Positions 25,601 through 33,700 of a DNA stretch of 64,000 nt are shown here, one piece after another. Origin of the DNA: Psococerastis gibbosa (lineage: Eukaryota; Arthropoda; Insecta; Psocodea; Psocidae). The notes under the pieces were generated by a model. That model did not search any database, was not told the DNA's origin, and was given only the letters and a program-made list of their open reading frames with translations. The number at the start of each line of letters is the position of its first letter. Within the stretch, counting starts at the first letter, position 1. The DNA lies in contig OZ020486.1 in NCBI GenBank assembly GCA_963971405.1, forward strand, positions 5,851,419 to 5,915,418. Direction: 5' to 3'. A program made the translations under genes and the position numbers.

Positions 25601-25765
25601 ATCCTCTGAACTTGGCGAAGAAATTCCCGAGTCTTTTTCACCAAAAGAAAAATTAGGAGAGGCGGGGCCACCACTCATTTCTTCCGAACTAAACTTAGAA
25701 AAGCACGAATTGTCCTCCATATCTAAATATGAGCTCGCCTCTAGGGCGTCCTCTACCATTTTCAT
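7358..25765 (-). CDS. Unrecognised acidic Ser-rich / Pro-rich protein, 5' part (3 exons)
   Basis: The joined exons are 25765-25545, 8038-7857 and 7636-7358. Their phases (2 then 1) agree and give one open frame of about 227 residues, unfinished at the left. The order is an acidic, Ser-rich N-terminus (DMEDNSCFSKFSSEEMSGG, SGISSPSSEDG), then a compact segment (LDLVNLNNQARLGKYLQG, GTVIYKDKAVRIPHRDL), then a proline-rich linker and a basic/aromatic stretch ending near WDLLQQSFRW. I see no signal peptide or membrane helix, so an intracellular regulator or scaffold is likely. The first intron is about 17.5 kb and filled with transposons. The model rests on splice signals, phase and the coding look of the segments. 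It has no family match that I can name. Confidence 0.55.
7857..8038 (-). CDS. Exon 2 of unrecognised Ser/Pro-rich protein gene
   Basis: This exon encodes about 60 residues, including LDLVNLNNQARLGKYLQG and GTVIYKDKAVRIPHRDL, the most globular-looking part of the protein. The acceptor is AAATTATTAG|C and the donor is GGAATCG|GTATAC. Entry phase 2 matches exon 1 and exit phase 1 matches exon 3. Reading on past the donor gives a stop 10 codons later, so an alternative in which this is the terminal exon cannot be excluded. Confidence 0.55.
8394..8425 (-). ncRNA. Hammerhead-ribozyme-like core
   Basis: The minus strand reads CTGATGA, then the hairpin GGGAGT-loop-ACTCCC (a perfect 6-bp stem II), then CGAAAC. 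These are the two invariant hammerhead core blocks (CUGANGA and GAAA) in the correct order and spacing. I could not close stems I and III unambiguously. AGTCC...GGACT upstream could form a stem I hairpin but leaves four unpaired bases before CTGATGA. Activity is therefore uncertain. A tRNA-like head lies about 95 bp upstream on the same strand. Confidence 0.5.
8515..8590 (-). ncRNA. tRNA-like SINE head with box A and box B
   Basis: The minus strand reads GGGCCGTGGTCCAGTGGTTA (box A-like TGGTCCAGTGG), then 43 bases on GTAGTTCGAATCC (box B-like). The anticodon-loop equivalent is ATTTCAA, which would read TTC, but the acceptor stem does not close. This is most simply the RNA polymerase III promoter head of a SINE whose body runs leftward through the hammerhead-like core at 8394-8425. 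Confidence 0.5.
9430..9790 (-). pseudogene. LINE ORF2 3' end (C-terminal fragment)
   Basis: A minus-strand frame of 82 residues contains KWKLTYFGHVMRNEKYRLL, VEGQRALGRTISWLKNL and FRVAICNVRIPLI. The motif order (basic, then W-L-GHVxR, then GxxxxGRxxxxWLKNLR, then FRxAxxxVRIxxMIA) is the conserved C-terminal tail of a common non-LTR retrotransposon ORF2. Related 3' ends are at 3.4, 3.75, 4.8, 32.7, 37.7 and 60.3 kb. A T-run on the plus strand at 9534-9550 interrupts the end. No upstream reverse transcriptase remains. Confidence 0.75.
10430..10625. repeat. Dispersed repeat (TGTATCCGATTGACCTCTTCAG family)
   Basis: The phrases TTAATGAATGTATTCGATTG, ACCTCTTCAGTC, GAGTTACGACACGTCTCCGA and ACAAGTACAAGCACGCTACC recur at 55500-55625 (inverted), 59875-59945 (partial, inverted) and 63405-63580. 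The family is not identified and no coding sense is evident. Confidence 0.7.
11092..11935 (+). mobile_element. Recurring ~0.85-kb interspersed element, copy 1
   Basis: It starts AAAGAACCGGTCCGAGTTTACTCGAACATG and ends TATGTATGAATTGGAAAGCA. CTTTCCAATTTAT near one end and its inverted form near the other give short terminal complementarity. Internal landmarks are CGACCGAGTAGTTTGCCCGG, GACAGACATTTCGTAAAAAC, GGACCTTAAAACGTGTAAAT and CACAAAGCTTTCCTTATACT. Full or partial copies are at 26925-27862, 38665-38790, 50640-51475 and 54603-55216 (inverted), with fragments near 4190, 5262, 57285 and 57965. No long ORF survives and the superfamily is not determined. Confidence 0.7.
12017..12114. repeat. 44-bp tandem repeat, 2.2 copies
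   Basis: GGTCCCAGCTCTATCCC begins at 12017 and again at 12061, and a truncated third copy begins at 12105. The copies are nearly identical, indicating recent slippage or duplication. Confidence 0.9.
12619..13073. mobile_element. hAT-type non-autonomous element with perfect 8-bp TSD
   Basis: The ends are TAGGGTTGCCAAC and GTTGGCAACCCTA, an exact inverted repeat of 13 bp. The flanks tcctaaag at 12611-12618 and 13074-13081 are identical 8-bp direct repeats. The interior is AT-rich, with several RAGAGTA motifs, and has no transposase. A perfect 8-bp target duplication and TAGGG ends point to the hAT superfamily. The perfect duplication suggests a fairly recent insertion. Confidence 0.88.
14205..14370. 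mobile_element. Probable hAT-like MITE with poly-G/poly-C ends
   Basis: The left end CAGGGACGGATCCAGCCC and the right end TGTATCCATCCTTG form an imperfect inverted repeat, and both are followed inward by long G or C runs. AGACTCA occurs just outside both sides (about 14200 and 14364), a possible target duplication. The same CxxGGATCCAGC-Gn signature begins elements at 34399 and 35715. Confidence 0.5.
15215..15790. mobile_element. hAT-like element carrying a nested palindromic insert
   Basis: The ends GGAGAGATGGGACATT and AATGTCCCATCTCTCC are perfect inverted repeats of 16 bp. The flanks tgtatata (15207-15214) and gatatata (15791-15798) match at 6 of 8 bases, consistent with a hAT target duplication. 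A 26-base A-run follows the left end. Nested inside at about 15300-15575 is a separate inverted-repeat element (GATCCGCCATGTTG ... AACATGGCGGATGAC). A smaller relative with the same ends sits at about 41612-41740. Confidence 0.7.
16047..16426. mobile_element. PIF/Harbinger-type MITE, copy 1
   Basis: The termini GGCGCCCATTCCACCGACCGG and its inverted complement are flanked by TTA on both sides (16044-16046 and 16427-16429). A TTA/TAA 3-bp duplication with GGC/GCC-type ends marks PIF/Harbinger. The ~75-bp arms run through GTGACGTGGTAGCAGACATT and are followed by a second inverted pair around CCTCGCATTGCAGAATGC. There is no transposase. Copies are at 19708-20020 (left-truncated), 28077-28470, 28797-29173 and 58165-58543. 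Confidence 0.85.
16490..16755. mobile_element. MITE with ATTGTCATCCGCCAT ends, inverted partner of 15300-15575
   Basis: The segment begins TATTGTCATCCGCCATTTTT and ends AAAAATGGCGGATGACAATA, an inverted repeat of about 20 bp. Its interior matches, in reverse orientation, the element at 15300-15575 (landmarks AAATTTCTAAAAATAAATA, AGCATTGGGTGG/ACACCCAATGCT). The flanking phrase GGCACTATATACCC at 16482 is the complement of GGGTATATAGTGCC at 15547. The matching arms therefore extend beyond the elements themselves. Confidence 0.65.
17000..19590. other. Long non-coding stretch, several low-complexity tracts
   Basis: This stretch is AT-rich with C-runs at about 17928 and 18769. The longest ORF (17824-18339 plus, 171 codons) has no recognisable domain and runs through C-rich and AT-rich low-complexity sequence, so I do not call it a gene. 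A half copy of the palindromic MITE family lies at about 19310-19400. Confidence 0.5.
19598..19708. mobile_element. Partial palindromic MITE fused to a truncated Harbinger MITE
   Basis: TACTCCTGGGGTTAAAACTTTAAAC to AACCCCGGTATTATAATC matches the family at 5084-5255. It joins directly at 19708 to ACCGACCTCGCATTGCAG, an internal point of the PIF/Harbinger MITE, so one inserted into or recombined with the other. Confidence 0.55.
19708..20020. mobile_element. PIF/Harbinger-type MITE, left-truncated copy
   Basis: It has the same interior and right arm as 16047-16426, ending GGTCGGTGGAGTGGGCGCC and followed by TTA. The outer left arm is missing. Confidence 0.75.
20044..20154. repeat. 111-bp near-perfect palindrome
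   Basis: The left arm GTTGACATGTTGTTTACGTA... (20044-20092) is the inverted complement of the right arm (20106-20154), with about 49 bp per arm, a 13-base loop and one mismatch (ACGTATAG versus CTATAAGT). It abuts the truncated Harbinger MITE, whose TTA lies 21 bp to the left. Confidence 0.85.
20160..23399. other. AT-rich non-coding stretch with dispersed repeat fragments
   Basis: I see no gene here. A dispersed repeat (CCATTGGCAAACTGGTATG, AATCTACACCAACTACAAGC, GATAATGGACAAGC-like) appears at 20880-20950 and again at 22205-22290, with relatives at 43320-43500 and 50150-50390. The rest is AT-rich with only short ORFs. Confidence 0.5.
23400..23803. mobile_element. hAT-type non-autonomous element (TAGGGAT ends)
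   Basis: The left end TAGGGATACCCGATAC and the right end GTATCGGACATCCGTA are inverted repeats with three mismatches. The flanks ttcattac (23392-23399) and tttattac (23804-23811) agree at 7 of 8 positions. The interior is dominated by GATAC/GTATCG repeats in both orientations, which would make many hairpins. No transposase ORF is present. Confidence 0.82.
24185..24400 (+). mobile_element. Hammerhead-bearing dispersed repeat, copy 1
   Basis: CTGAAGA (24275-24281) is followed by GTCGAC-loop-GTTGGC and then CGAAAT. Downstream comes CCACGGCCCATCAGCCC and GATTCTACTGCTTCATCATC. Other copies are at about 35200-35415, 38860-38980, 40410-40710 and 40860-41130. The core order CTGANGA / stem II / GAAA is that of a hammerhead ribozyme. 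This copy has one mismatch in stem II. Confidence 0.55.
25545..25765 (-). CDS. Exon 1 (start exon) of unrecognised Ser/Pro-rich protein gene
   Basis: The frame opens at ATG 25763-25765 or, in better Kozak context (AAAATGG), two codons later at 25757-25759. It encodes about 74 residues that are acidic and serine-rich (SSYLDMEDNSCF, FGEKDSGISSPSSEDG, RYDSSESSD). It ends at a strong donor, CAGACAG|GTAAAC, in phase 2. The segment right after the donor is AT-rich intron. The composition suggests an intrinsically disordered N-terminus. Confidence 0.7.
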
Positions 25766-25818
25766 TTATTTATTATACATAAAAAACACATTTTCTTTGA
25801 AAAAACACTAGAATTTTG

Positions 25819-25854
25819 CTACACACACTCCCACCGCAACAACACATCCGCCAT
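25819..25854 (-). promoter_or_regulatory. Upstream ORF and YY1-type ATGGCGG element in 5' leader
   Basis: The minus strand reads AATATGGCGGATG, resembling the AANATGGCGG YY1/Pho motif often placed at transcription starts. Its ATG opens a 12-codon reading frame including the stop, ending at TAG 25819-25821, upstream of the main start at 25765. If included in the mRNA it could reduce translation of the main frame. Confidence 0.45.
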
Positions 25855-25878
25855 ATTGCCTTAAAAAGTTTTAAACTG

Positions 25879-25886
25879 TGACGTCA
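25879..25886. promoter_or_regulatory. CRE palindrome TGACGTCA
   Basis: This is a perfect 8-bp CREB/ATF-type site about 114 bp upstream of the start codon and 25 bp upstream of the YY1-like ATGGCGG. The placement suggests a TATA-less promoter for the minus-strand gene. The site is visible, but its function is inferred. Confidence 0.55.
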
Positions 25887-26924
25887 AGGATTCAATAGAG
25901 TAACTACAGATTTGATTAAAATGAAATAATTTTTGTTGATTTTTTAAATTGGTTTTTTAGTATTCTTCTTTTTAAAACAAAATTTTAGTTATATTTTAAT
26001 TAATAATTATATCATTTTATTAAATATATACCAAAGAAATAACGTTTAAAAGCATTTGATTTGTACAAAATTAAACTTCATAGAATAAAAAAAGGTCAAT
26101 AACCTATCACGTGCCTGTAATAATTCTTTTAAACTCCCTTAATTTTATTTTAAAGCATTGAAATTTTTCAAATTTAATTTTTAGAAGCGGAGAGCATGCC
26201 TTATCATTGTCTAAATTAAGATTTTCATTCATTACTTTTAACTTGAAGTTGTCATGTTTAGTTTTAAACACACCTCAGAGAGTGCAGCACCATCCGACTG
26301 TTGATTTTGGCGCGAATGTTTCGAAGGTTTCCCTTTCAGTTCTAATTTGTTTTAAAGATACATATTTATTTAGTTATTTGCACATTTTTAAGCAACTAGT
26401 TAAATTTTTTTAGCGTCAACTCTATACATATTATTATTTACAACTTACCGTCAATTCCCGACACTAAACAAATTCTCCAAGCCGATAATATACAAGCAAC
26501 ACCCAAATGAGTGGCCTCTTAAGACTTCACATTAATTATTACATACCTACCTACATTGAAAAATAATGAAGATTGAAGATACATCAGTTGTTTTTCTACG
26601 AACATAATCTGTATATTCTGTCTATTTCAGTTTGAGTTAGTTTGAACAGGTAATCTTTCTTGTCGCGACAATTAAACGGTTAGGTATGTAATGAACAATG
26701 ATCAAGGTATTTTCAAAGGACATGTAGATTGGTTATAAGTTTATAAATGTGTCCATCTTAATGCGTCAAATACAATGCTAACTTAGTATTTAGATAAATT
26801 TATTTGAATATATTTGAGTTGTTTTGTTAAAAATATCTGCAGTCAATTTTATTTATTTATCGGCAACATCTAACAATTTGACTGCCCCCCTTATATTTGT
26901 ACTAGCAGAATTAAGTGTATCAAA

Positions 26925-27862
26925 TGTAAAGAACCGGTCCGAGTTCACTCGAACATGCTTTCCAATTTATCAATTAGTAGGCCTATATAGAGAAAATTAG
27001 TAATTTCATAGCAAATAATTTTCCTATGGTTAACTTTCGGATCTCGGGGGGGGGGGGGGGGGTTCATCTTACGGCACTGGAGGTGAAGTAACCTCTATAT
27101 ATTTAAAAATCCATAAAACTCCATTCTAATGTACGCTTGAACCATTTGGAGAAGGGGGTTCCGGACCCCCTGGACCTCCTCTGGCAACGACCTAGGATAT
27201 CCCCTATTCCAAAGAACTCACTTAATCAATGGCATTGCATTTTTTCAAAAAATTATTTTTTGCACAAAACCAAATAAATTTTTTGGGAAAGCAACCTGTC
27301 CGGTTTTGTTACTCAATTTATCACATAAAACATGCCTGAAGGTAGAAATAGTCGATAGAAAGGTTTCGCAGAAAAATAATTTTTTAGTCATTTTTCATGA
27401 AAATTTCGTTCTTTTTATTTTTTTACCCCCAGAAGCAAACTATCAAGGGGCAAGTGACCCCCCGCACTTTATTAACATTAATAACGACTACAATATATGG
27501 GAGTTTAAAAGAAATCGTTGGAGCCGTTTTTGAAAAATAATTGTTTTAGAGTTTTTTTTTAGTTTTTCGAAAATAAAACCCCCCCAAATTAAGCTAGCCC
27601 AAAATAGAAAAACGATCCTGGGGTATGATTTTTGTAAACCTACATACAAATTTCATCCAAATCGACCGAGTAGTTCGCCCGGAAATCGATGAACAGACAG
27701 ACAGAGCGACAGATAGACAGACAGACATTTCGTAAAAACCACTTTTTTTGGTTCCTGGGACCTCTAAACGAGTAAATCCGTTGAAATCTCGGAATCGAAA
27801 ATTTCGACCATTACAAACCTTTCCTTATACTGCGTATAAATTGGAAAGCAAAAAGAATCGGT
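26925..27862 (+). mobile_element. Recurring ~0.85-kb interspersed element, copy 2
   Basis: It is the same family as 11092-11935, starting AAAGAACCGGTCCGAGTTCACTCG and ending at GTATAAATTGGAAAGCAAAA. It contains a 14-base G-run near 27046, and GACAGACAGAGCGACAGATAGACAGACAG at 27698-27726 is a small microsatellite. Confidence 0.7.
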
Positions 27863-28076
27863 ACTTGTTGCTTGTTGCATGAAAATAAACAAGTCACCAA
27901 TTATTGTACCATAGAATGAATTCAGTTTAGTTTTTCGTGTCTGATGTAGAGACTCCTAGTTTCTGGGCCCAGTATTCTGCCAACCTGACGCCGTAGTCGG
28001 TGCACACTCAAAGATCGTGGAAATCTGTGGAATCTTCTCGGTGGTGAAAGGATTAGCCACTAGCTGTATCCACTTA

Positions 28077-28470
28077 GGCGGGGATTCCACCGACCGGCTA
28101 GGGCTAAATACAAAAACGGTGACGTGGTAGCAGACATTCGAGACTTAGGCGGGGTTTCCACCGACCTCGCATTGCAGAATGCAAATGACATGACGGAAAT
28201 GTTTGTTTTCCTCTATGCCATAGTTAAAATTGATCAATGACCATACAGTAAAATCACAAACAAACAAACTAAAATTAAAAAATGGCGTCATGGGATATGT
28301 TAAGTACAAACATTTTAATAGATTTCTATAAAAAGAAAAATTCTAATTTCCGTCAATGTCATTTGCATTCTGCAATGCGAGGTCGGTGGATACTCCGCCT
28401 ATGTCTTGAATATCTGCTACCACGTCACCGTATTTGTATTTAGCCCTAGCCGGTCGGTGGAATCCCCGCC
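28077..28470. mobile_element. PIF/Harbinger-type MITE, copy 3
   Basis: The ends GGCGGGGATTCCACCGACCGG and its inverted complement lie between TTA direct repeats (28074-28076 and 28471-28473). The interior is in the opposite orientation to the copy at 16047-16426. Confidence 0.85.
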
Positions 28471-28796
28471 TTAGCGTTGCCCGATTGGTTTTTATCCACG
28501 TGTATAAAAAGCTATCTTCGGGGAGGCTCTTTTCCTGTAGGTACCCCATGGATAGAATGAATTTAAATTATTATGTCATTATTTGCTATCAACGCCTACA
28601 GATTGTTAGTTATGCAATTGAGTTGCTGATCTTTGAGCATGCAATACATAGGCACTACTAGGCCTAATGCAGATTTTAATAATAATAAGTGGCTGGTTTG
28701 AATTTTATTTTTTTTACCACTGTAGAGGTATGGCTTACCTCAATTGCGGCGGGACTAAAAAAAATACGTTAACCCCTGCACTATTTCGGTGTATAA

Positions 28797-29173
28797 GGCG
28801 CCCATTCCATTGACCGGTTAGGGCTATTTCCAAAAACAGTGACGTGGTAGCAGACATTCAAGACTTAGCTGGCACTTCCATCGACCTCGCATTGCAGAAT
28901 GCAAATGACATTGACGGAAATTAGGATTTTTCTTTTTATAGAAATCTATTAAAATGTTTGTACTTAACATATCCCATGACGCCATTTTTTAATTTTAGTT
29001 TGTTTGTTGGTGATTTTACTGTATGATCATTGATCAATTTTATCTATGGCACAGAAGAAAATAAACATTTCCGTCAATTCTGCAAACCCTGGAAACCCTG
29101 CCTAAGTCTTGAATGTCTGCTACCACGTCACTGTTTTTGTAAATAGCCCTAGCCGGTCGATGGAATGGGCACC
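28797..29173. mobile_element. PIF/Harbinger-type MITE, copy 4
   Basis: The ends GGCGCCCATTCCATTGACCGG and GGTCGATGGAATGGGCACC lie between TAA direct repeats (28794-28796 and 29174-29176). It is only 326 bp from copy 3 and immediately left of the Penelope-like element. Confidence 0.85.
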
Positions 29174-29291
29174 TAATGACTATTTGAATCGAGACACCTA
29201 CCAACAGTATTCCAAACCTGGTAGAATAAAAAGAAATCTCATTTATAATTTATATGAGAGGAAAACGTGATTATGTACGTATCTACAAAAT

Positions 29292-29414
29292 GGAATGATA
29301 TTGTCTGTATGAGTAGGTTTTCTGAATATATTGTACCCTAGTTTACCATTATCCATCCTTGTAACTAGGGTACAATATATTCAGAAAACCTACTCATACA
29401 GACAATATCATTCC
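29292..29414. repeat. Perfect 52-bp inverted repeat at the 5' break of a Penelope-like element
   Basis: The left arm 29292-29343 (GGAATGATATTGTCTGTATG...) is the exact complement of 29363-29414, with a 19-base loop. The right arm is coding sequence of the Penelope ORF (IFRKPTHTDNIIP), so the left arm is an inverted duplication of the element's own coding DNA. Confidence 0.95.
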
Positions 29415-30135
29415 AGAGGATTCGTTTCACCCACCACAACACAAACATGCAGCCATACACTCCATGATACATAGACTCTTACATGTACCGTTGACGGTTG
29501 TACATTTTAACAAAGAACTTTCAACAATTATGGAAATTGCTAATAATAATGGATATCCTGTGAGTCTAGTAAAAAATATTTTAAGGAAATACAGGAATAA
29601 GTTAACCCTCACTTTAGTCTATGGAGCAAGCCAGACTTCTGAACCAGGTAAAGGGTGCGTTAAGTTACCATATCTTGGTAGGATTAGTTTGGAGTTGGCC
29701 TCTTGGATTGGAGATAGGGTCGTTAAGAATGTGTCATTTTATTCTGTGGACTCGTTGGGTAAGCAATTGATTAATTGTAAACCTAAATTGGAGAAAGGGA
29801 GGAAGTCAGGGGTTTATCAACTAGACTGTAATGATTGTGGTAGTTTATATATTGGACAAACTGGGAGAGGGTTTAAAGAAAGAATAGCGGAGCATAGACG
29901 GGGGGTAGGAAAACCCGACACTCAGTCCGCCTTAGCCCAACATATAAACACCCACAACCATGCCTGTGATTTCGATAATTTTAAGATCTTACATGTAGCC
30001 GACAAGGGGAAACTTCTTGATAATTTAGAAACCATTGAGATTAGGGAAGCTATGGTTAAAAACAAAACGTTACTTAATGACATAACCTTTTTAAGTAGTT
30101 CCCCCTTGTTGGCGCTTCCATTGGTTAATGTTTAA
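29368..30135 (+). pseudogene. Penelope-like element ORF, 3' part with GIY-YIG endonuclease
   Basis: The open frame has 255 codons. It starts inside the reverse transcriptase C-terminal region (FRKPTHTDNIIP, HPPQHKHAAIHSMIHRLL), the conserved RKPTxTD / HK-AAI-SM-HRLL block. It passes through a linker and ends in a GIY-YIG endonuclease: GVYQLDCNDCGSLYIGQTGR, then FKERIAEHRR, then AQHINTHNH, then a Glu-rich helix and a TAA stop at 30135. GVY / YIG / R-EHRR / H-x-H / E are the expected catalytic and metal-site positions for the family. The reverse transcriptase palm is missing, so this is a 5'-truncated copy, though the remaining frame is intact. Confidence 0.9.
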
Positions 30136-30247
30136 TTGTTCAATTTAAATTATTTACTTTATGCGATGCTGTGCATTATCCTGACAATGCGTTTTATTTT
30201 ATTTTGTTTTAGCTTGCATACCTTTTGTTTACCTTTTTCCAATCGCA

Positions 30248-30272
30248 CTTGACGATGGCGTGAGCCGAAACC
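30248..30272 (+). ncRNA. Hammerhead-like motif downstream of Penelope ORF
   Basis: CTTGACGATGGCGTGAGCC then GAAACC resembles a CUGANGA / short stem II (GGC-GTGA-GCC) / GAAA arrangement, with the first core base altered (TTGACGA for CTGACGA). It lies 113 bp after the Penelope stop codon, where such elements often carry hammerhead motifs. The altered base makes activity doubtful. Confidence 0.4.
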
Positions 30273-30506
30273 GGTTGTGTTTTTAATTTAATTTTATTGT
30301 AAGACTATACGAAGTAAATTTTAACAATGAGTGACAGCAAGTTTTACAAAGTTACTAAGGAGACTATTATGTTTATACGTATATTTTTAATACCAGGGCC
30401 TCCACATTTCTCTGTATCTCTCGGTACGGTACAGTACGGTACATTTCCAGATTATCTCGTTAAATTAGCCTAATCTCAATCAATTTCTGTCAATCAATCT
30501 CGGGGA

Positions 30507-30757
30507 TCAATCAAGTTGCTCCTGAGCTAGTAGTAATGCTTTCTTATCATAATTTTCAAATTGTACGGACAACTCAAAGTTGACATGATCTTCGTTGTAA
30601 GGCTGTTTCAGGAAGAACTCTTTGGCGCGCAGATTACCGCAGAGATCGTACTTCCGAGCAGCTTGCTGGCAATTCCTTAGCAGTTCTTCAGCTTCTAGAA
30701 GCGAATCTTCTGGTCTTCTAATAGGGAGAGGTGGTATCTTGAAATATTCGGGGGTTT
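30507..30757 (-). CDS. RasGEF gene exon 12 (terminal)
   Basis: The acceptor is TTTTTATAG|AA, entering in phase 1, and the stop TGA is at 30507-30509. It encodes 83 residues: TPEYFKIPPLPIRRPED, LLEAEELLRNCQQAARKY, RAKEFFLKQPYNEDHVN and FELSVQFENYD. The last part corresponds to the C-terminal helix of RasGEF domains (usually E-x-L-Y-x-L-S-L-x-x-E-P). Confidence 0.8.
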
Positions 30758-33700
30758 CTATAAAAATTAACAGTGAATTAAAACGTTAAAATTAACACAG
30801 TTTTATTTCTTTTTAGATTTTAGATTAGGACATCACTCTCCATAAATATAGGACAGATGGAAATTAATGAAGTCGAAGAGACTGCCCATTCAAAGTATTT
30901 CTATTCGCGGTAGGTACCGGTACTAATCATTGGGTTACAGTCAGGTTATAGTGATATCCCTTTTATTATGGCGTACCCATGTTGACAGCAGAAGACGGTC
31001 CTTTGTAAACAAAGGGCGGCTATTTCGGCCATGGCCCCCTTAAAATAAAAAAAGCTAAAAAAAGCCTTCGTAATAACCCTTAACATTAGCTGCCTGTAGA
31101 GGGGGAGAGGTCTCTCCTGCCTCATCATTGTCCGACCTGTGTCTTCACGGAAAGCCCATTAACTTGCGCTTCCAGAGATTTCCTGTATATTGAAGCTACT
31201 TCGAATGTATCATTGGTTAATTTGGAGCTTGGACTGTCTCATACCTTATTTGTCTGATACCTTCTTCGCATAAAATTCGGACTCGCCCTTAACCGTAGCT
31301 GTCTGTATAGGGGGAGACGTCTCCTCAGCCTCATCATTGTCCGGACTCAGGGCGGTTTTGAACAAGGAGAGTAACTGTGCCTTCACGAAAAGCCCATTAA
31401 CTTGCGCTTCCAGAGATTTCCTGTATATTGAAGCTACTTCGAATGTATCATTGGTTAATTTGGAGCTTGCACTGTCTCATACCTTATTTGTCTGATACCT
31501 TCTTCGCCTAAAATTCGGACTCACCCTTAACCGTAGCTGTCTGTATAGGGGGAGACGTCTCCTCAGCCTCATCACTGTCCGGACTCAGGGCGGTTTTGAA
31601 CAAGGAGAGTAACTGTGTCTTCACGGAAAGCCCATTAACTTGCGCTTCCAGAGATTTCCTGTATATTGAAGCTACTTCGAATGTATCATTGGTTAATTTG
31701 GAGCTTGCACTGTCTCATACCTTATTTGTCTGATACCTTCTTCGCCTAAAATTCGGACTCACCCTTAACCGTAGCTGTCTGTATAGGGGGAGACGTCTCC
31801 TCAGCCTCATCATTGTCCGAACTCAGGGCGGTTTTGAACAAGGAGAGTAACTGTGCCTTCACGGAAAGCCCATTAACTTGCTGTTCTGGAGATTTCCTGT
31901 ATATTGAAGCTATTTCGAATGTATCATTGGTTAATTTGGAGCTTGGACTGTCTCACACCTTATTTGTCTGATACCTTCTTCGCCTAAAATTCGGACTCAC
32001 CCTTAACCGTAGCTGTCTGTATAGGGGGAGACGTCTCCTCAGCCTCATCATTGTCCGAACTCAGGGCGGTTTTGAACAAGGAGAGTAACTGTGCCTACAC
32101 GGAAAGCCCATTAACTTGCTGTTCTGGAGATTTCTTGTATATTGAAGCTATTTCGAATGTATCATTGGTTAATTTGGAGCTTGGACTGTCTCACACCTTA
32201 TTTGTCTGATACCTTCTTCGCCTAAAATTCGGACTCACCCTTAACCGTAGCTGTCTGTATAGGGGGAGACGTCTCCTCAGCCTCATCATTGTCCGAACTC
32301 AGGGCGGTTTTGAACAAGGAGAGTAACTGTGCCTTCACGGAAAGCCCATTAACTTGCTGTTCTGGAGATTTCCTGTATATTGAAGCTATTTCGAATGTAT
32401 CATTGGTTAATTTTGAGCTTGAACTGCAGTCTGAAAACGAAAAGGATGTTTATAAGACAGTATAATGCTTATGTGGGAAATGTAGGGGGAAATCTGATAA
32501 CCTCATCGTGATGGGTTGAAAAGGAAAGGAGACGCTTATTCGTTGTAGGGTTACTACGCAAAAAAGAAGGAAATGGTAGCAAATGGAAAACAACTGAACA
32601 ATTTCACAATTTCACGGGTACAGTAAGTTTCTGCTAATTTTACTTGCAATCTAAATGGCTTACTTTAACTGCATTATAAGCTTACGGCGAGTTCCAACCG
32701 CTTCTTCTTCTTCTTTCTCGAATGCGTCTTCCATCAAAGATTGGCGATCATCAAGGCAATCATATAGACGTGTAGATACCGTACTACGGACTCCCCCAAA
32801 AGAAATCATGTATCTAGATATGCTCTCATTGCCTTTGGTGGAACTTATATTACAAAGATCAAGCCTCTGGTCACTTTACAAAAGCACTTCATTCGCATAA
32901 TTTTAAATAAGCGTCGTACCGAGCCGTCTTTTCCTCTTTTTCGTGAAATTAATGTTTTACCTCTTAGGTCACTTTACGTGTTTAAAGTGCTGGGTGTTTT
33001 TTACCAATCCTCCGGGAACAGACCTATTGTACCCGCAAACGATAGCAGAACCCGACGTGTAGAGTCGTTTGTGCCACCTAGGCCCAAACTGGAATTTTTC
33101 AAAAAAACGTTTTTATGTATAGGGCCACTTGAATACAATAAACTTTCTCTAGAACTTCGTGGCGCACCTACACGCAAAATATTTCAAAACAAGGTGAAAC
33201 ATGCAATACTACAAAAAGACCCAGCACTTTGGAACTTCTAATAACATGCCTCTCAACATACCTCATACCATCTGTATACCAAATGGATCTGTACTTATAC
33301 ATATTACTACTTTAAATTTTTAGTTCTTATATTGTTATCGGCACCTTGCCTCCACGTGCAAATTGGCTGCACAATGGCAAGGGGCCCAAAGAAGAAAAAT
33401 GTATTATCTAAATTTATGTAACTGAATTTATTTTGGGAATTACACTATTATTATTATTATTATTACAGTATTGAATGTACTTAGTCAGAATGATGACTGT
33501 ATACTAGGCAATTATAATGCACTGGTGTCTTCTGCATCTTATTGTGCCGCTGACTCTTCATTGTAGTAGCTGTTGTTAAGGGCTATAGGGACTCAGGCCG
33601 CTATTTGGGCCCATAAGTCCGGACACTTCATTGAGTTCTTCCGCCTAGTCCGAGCCCGAAGACGCCAGGACAAAAGAGTACCTACCCTAGTAGTGGTTGC

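Noticed and set aside
29427..29612. Minus-strand ORF with hydrophobic N-terminus, possible secreted peptide
   Set aside because: It is antisense to the conserved Penelope coding frame.
31077..32430. CRISPR-like array interpretation of evenly spaced repeats
   Set aside because: The whole 238-bp unit is repeated with no unique spacers, the genome is eukaryotic, and the unit derives from an exon.
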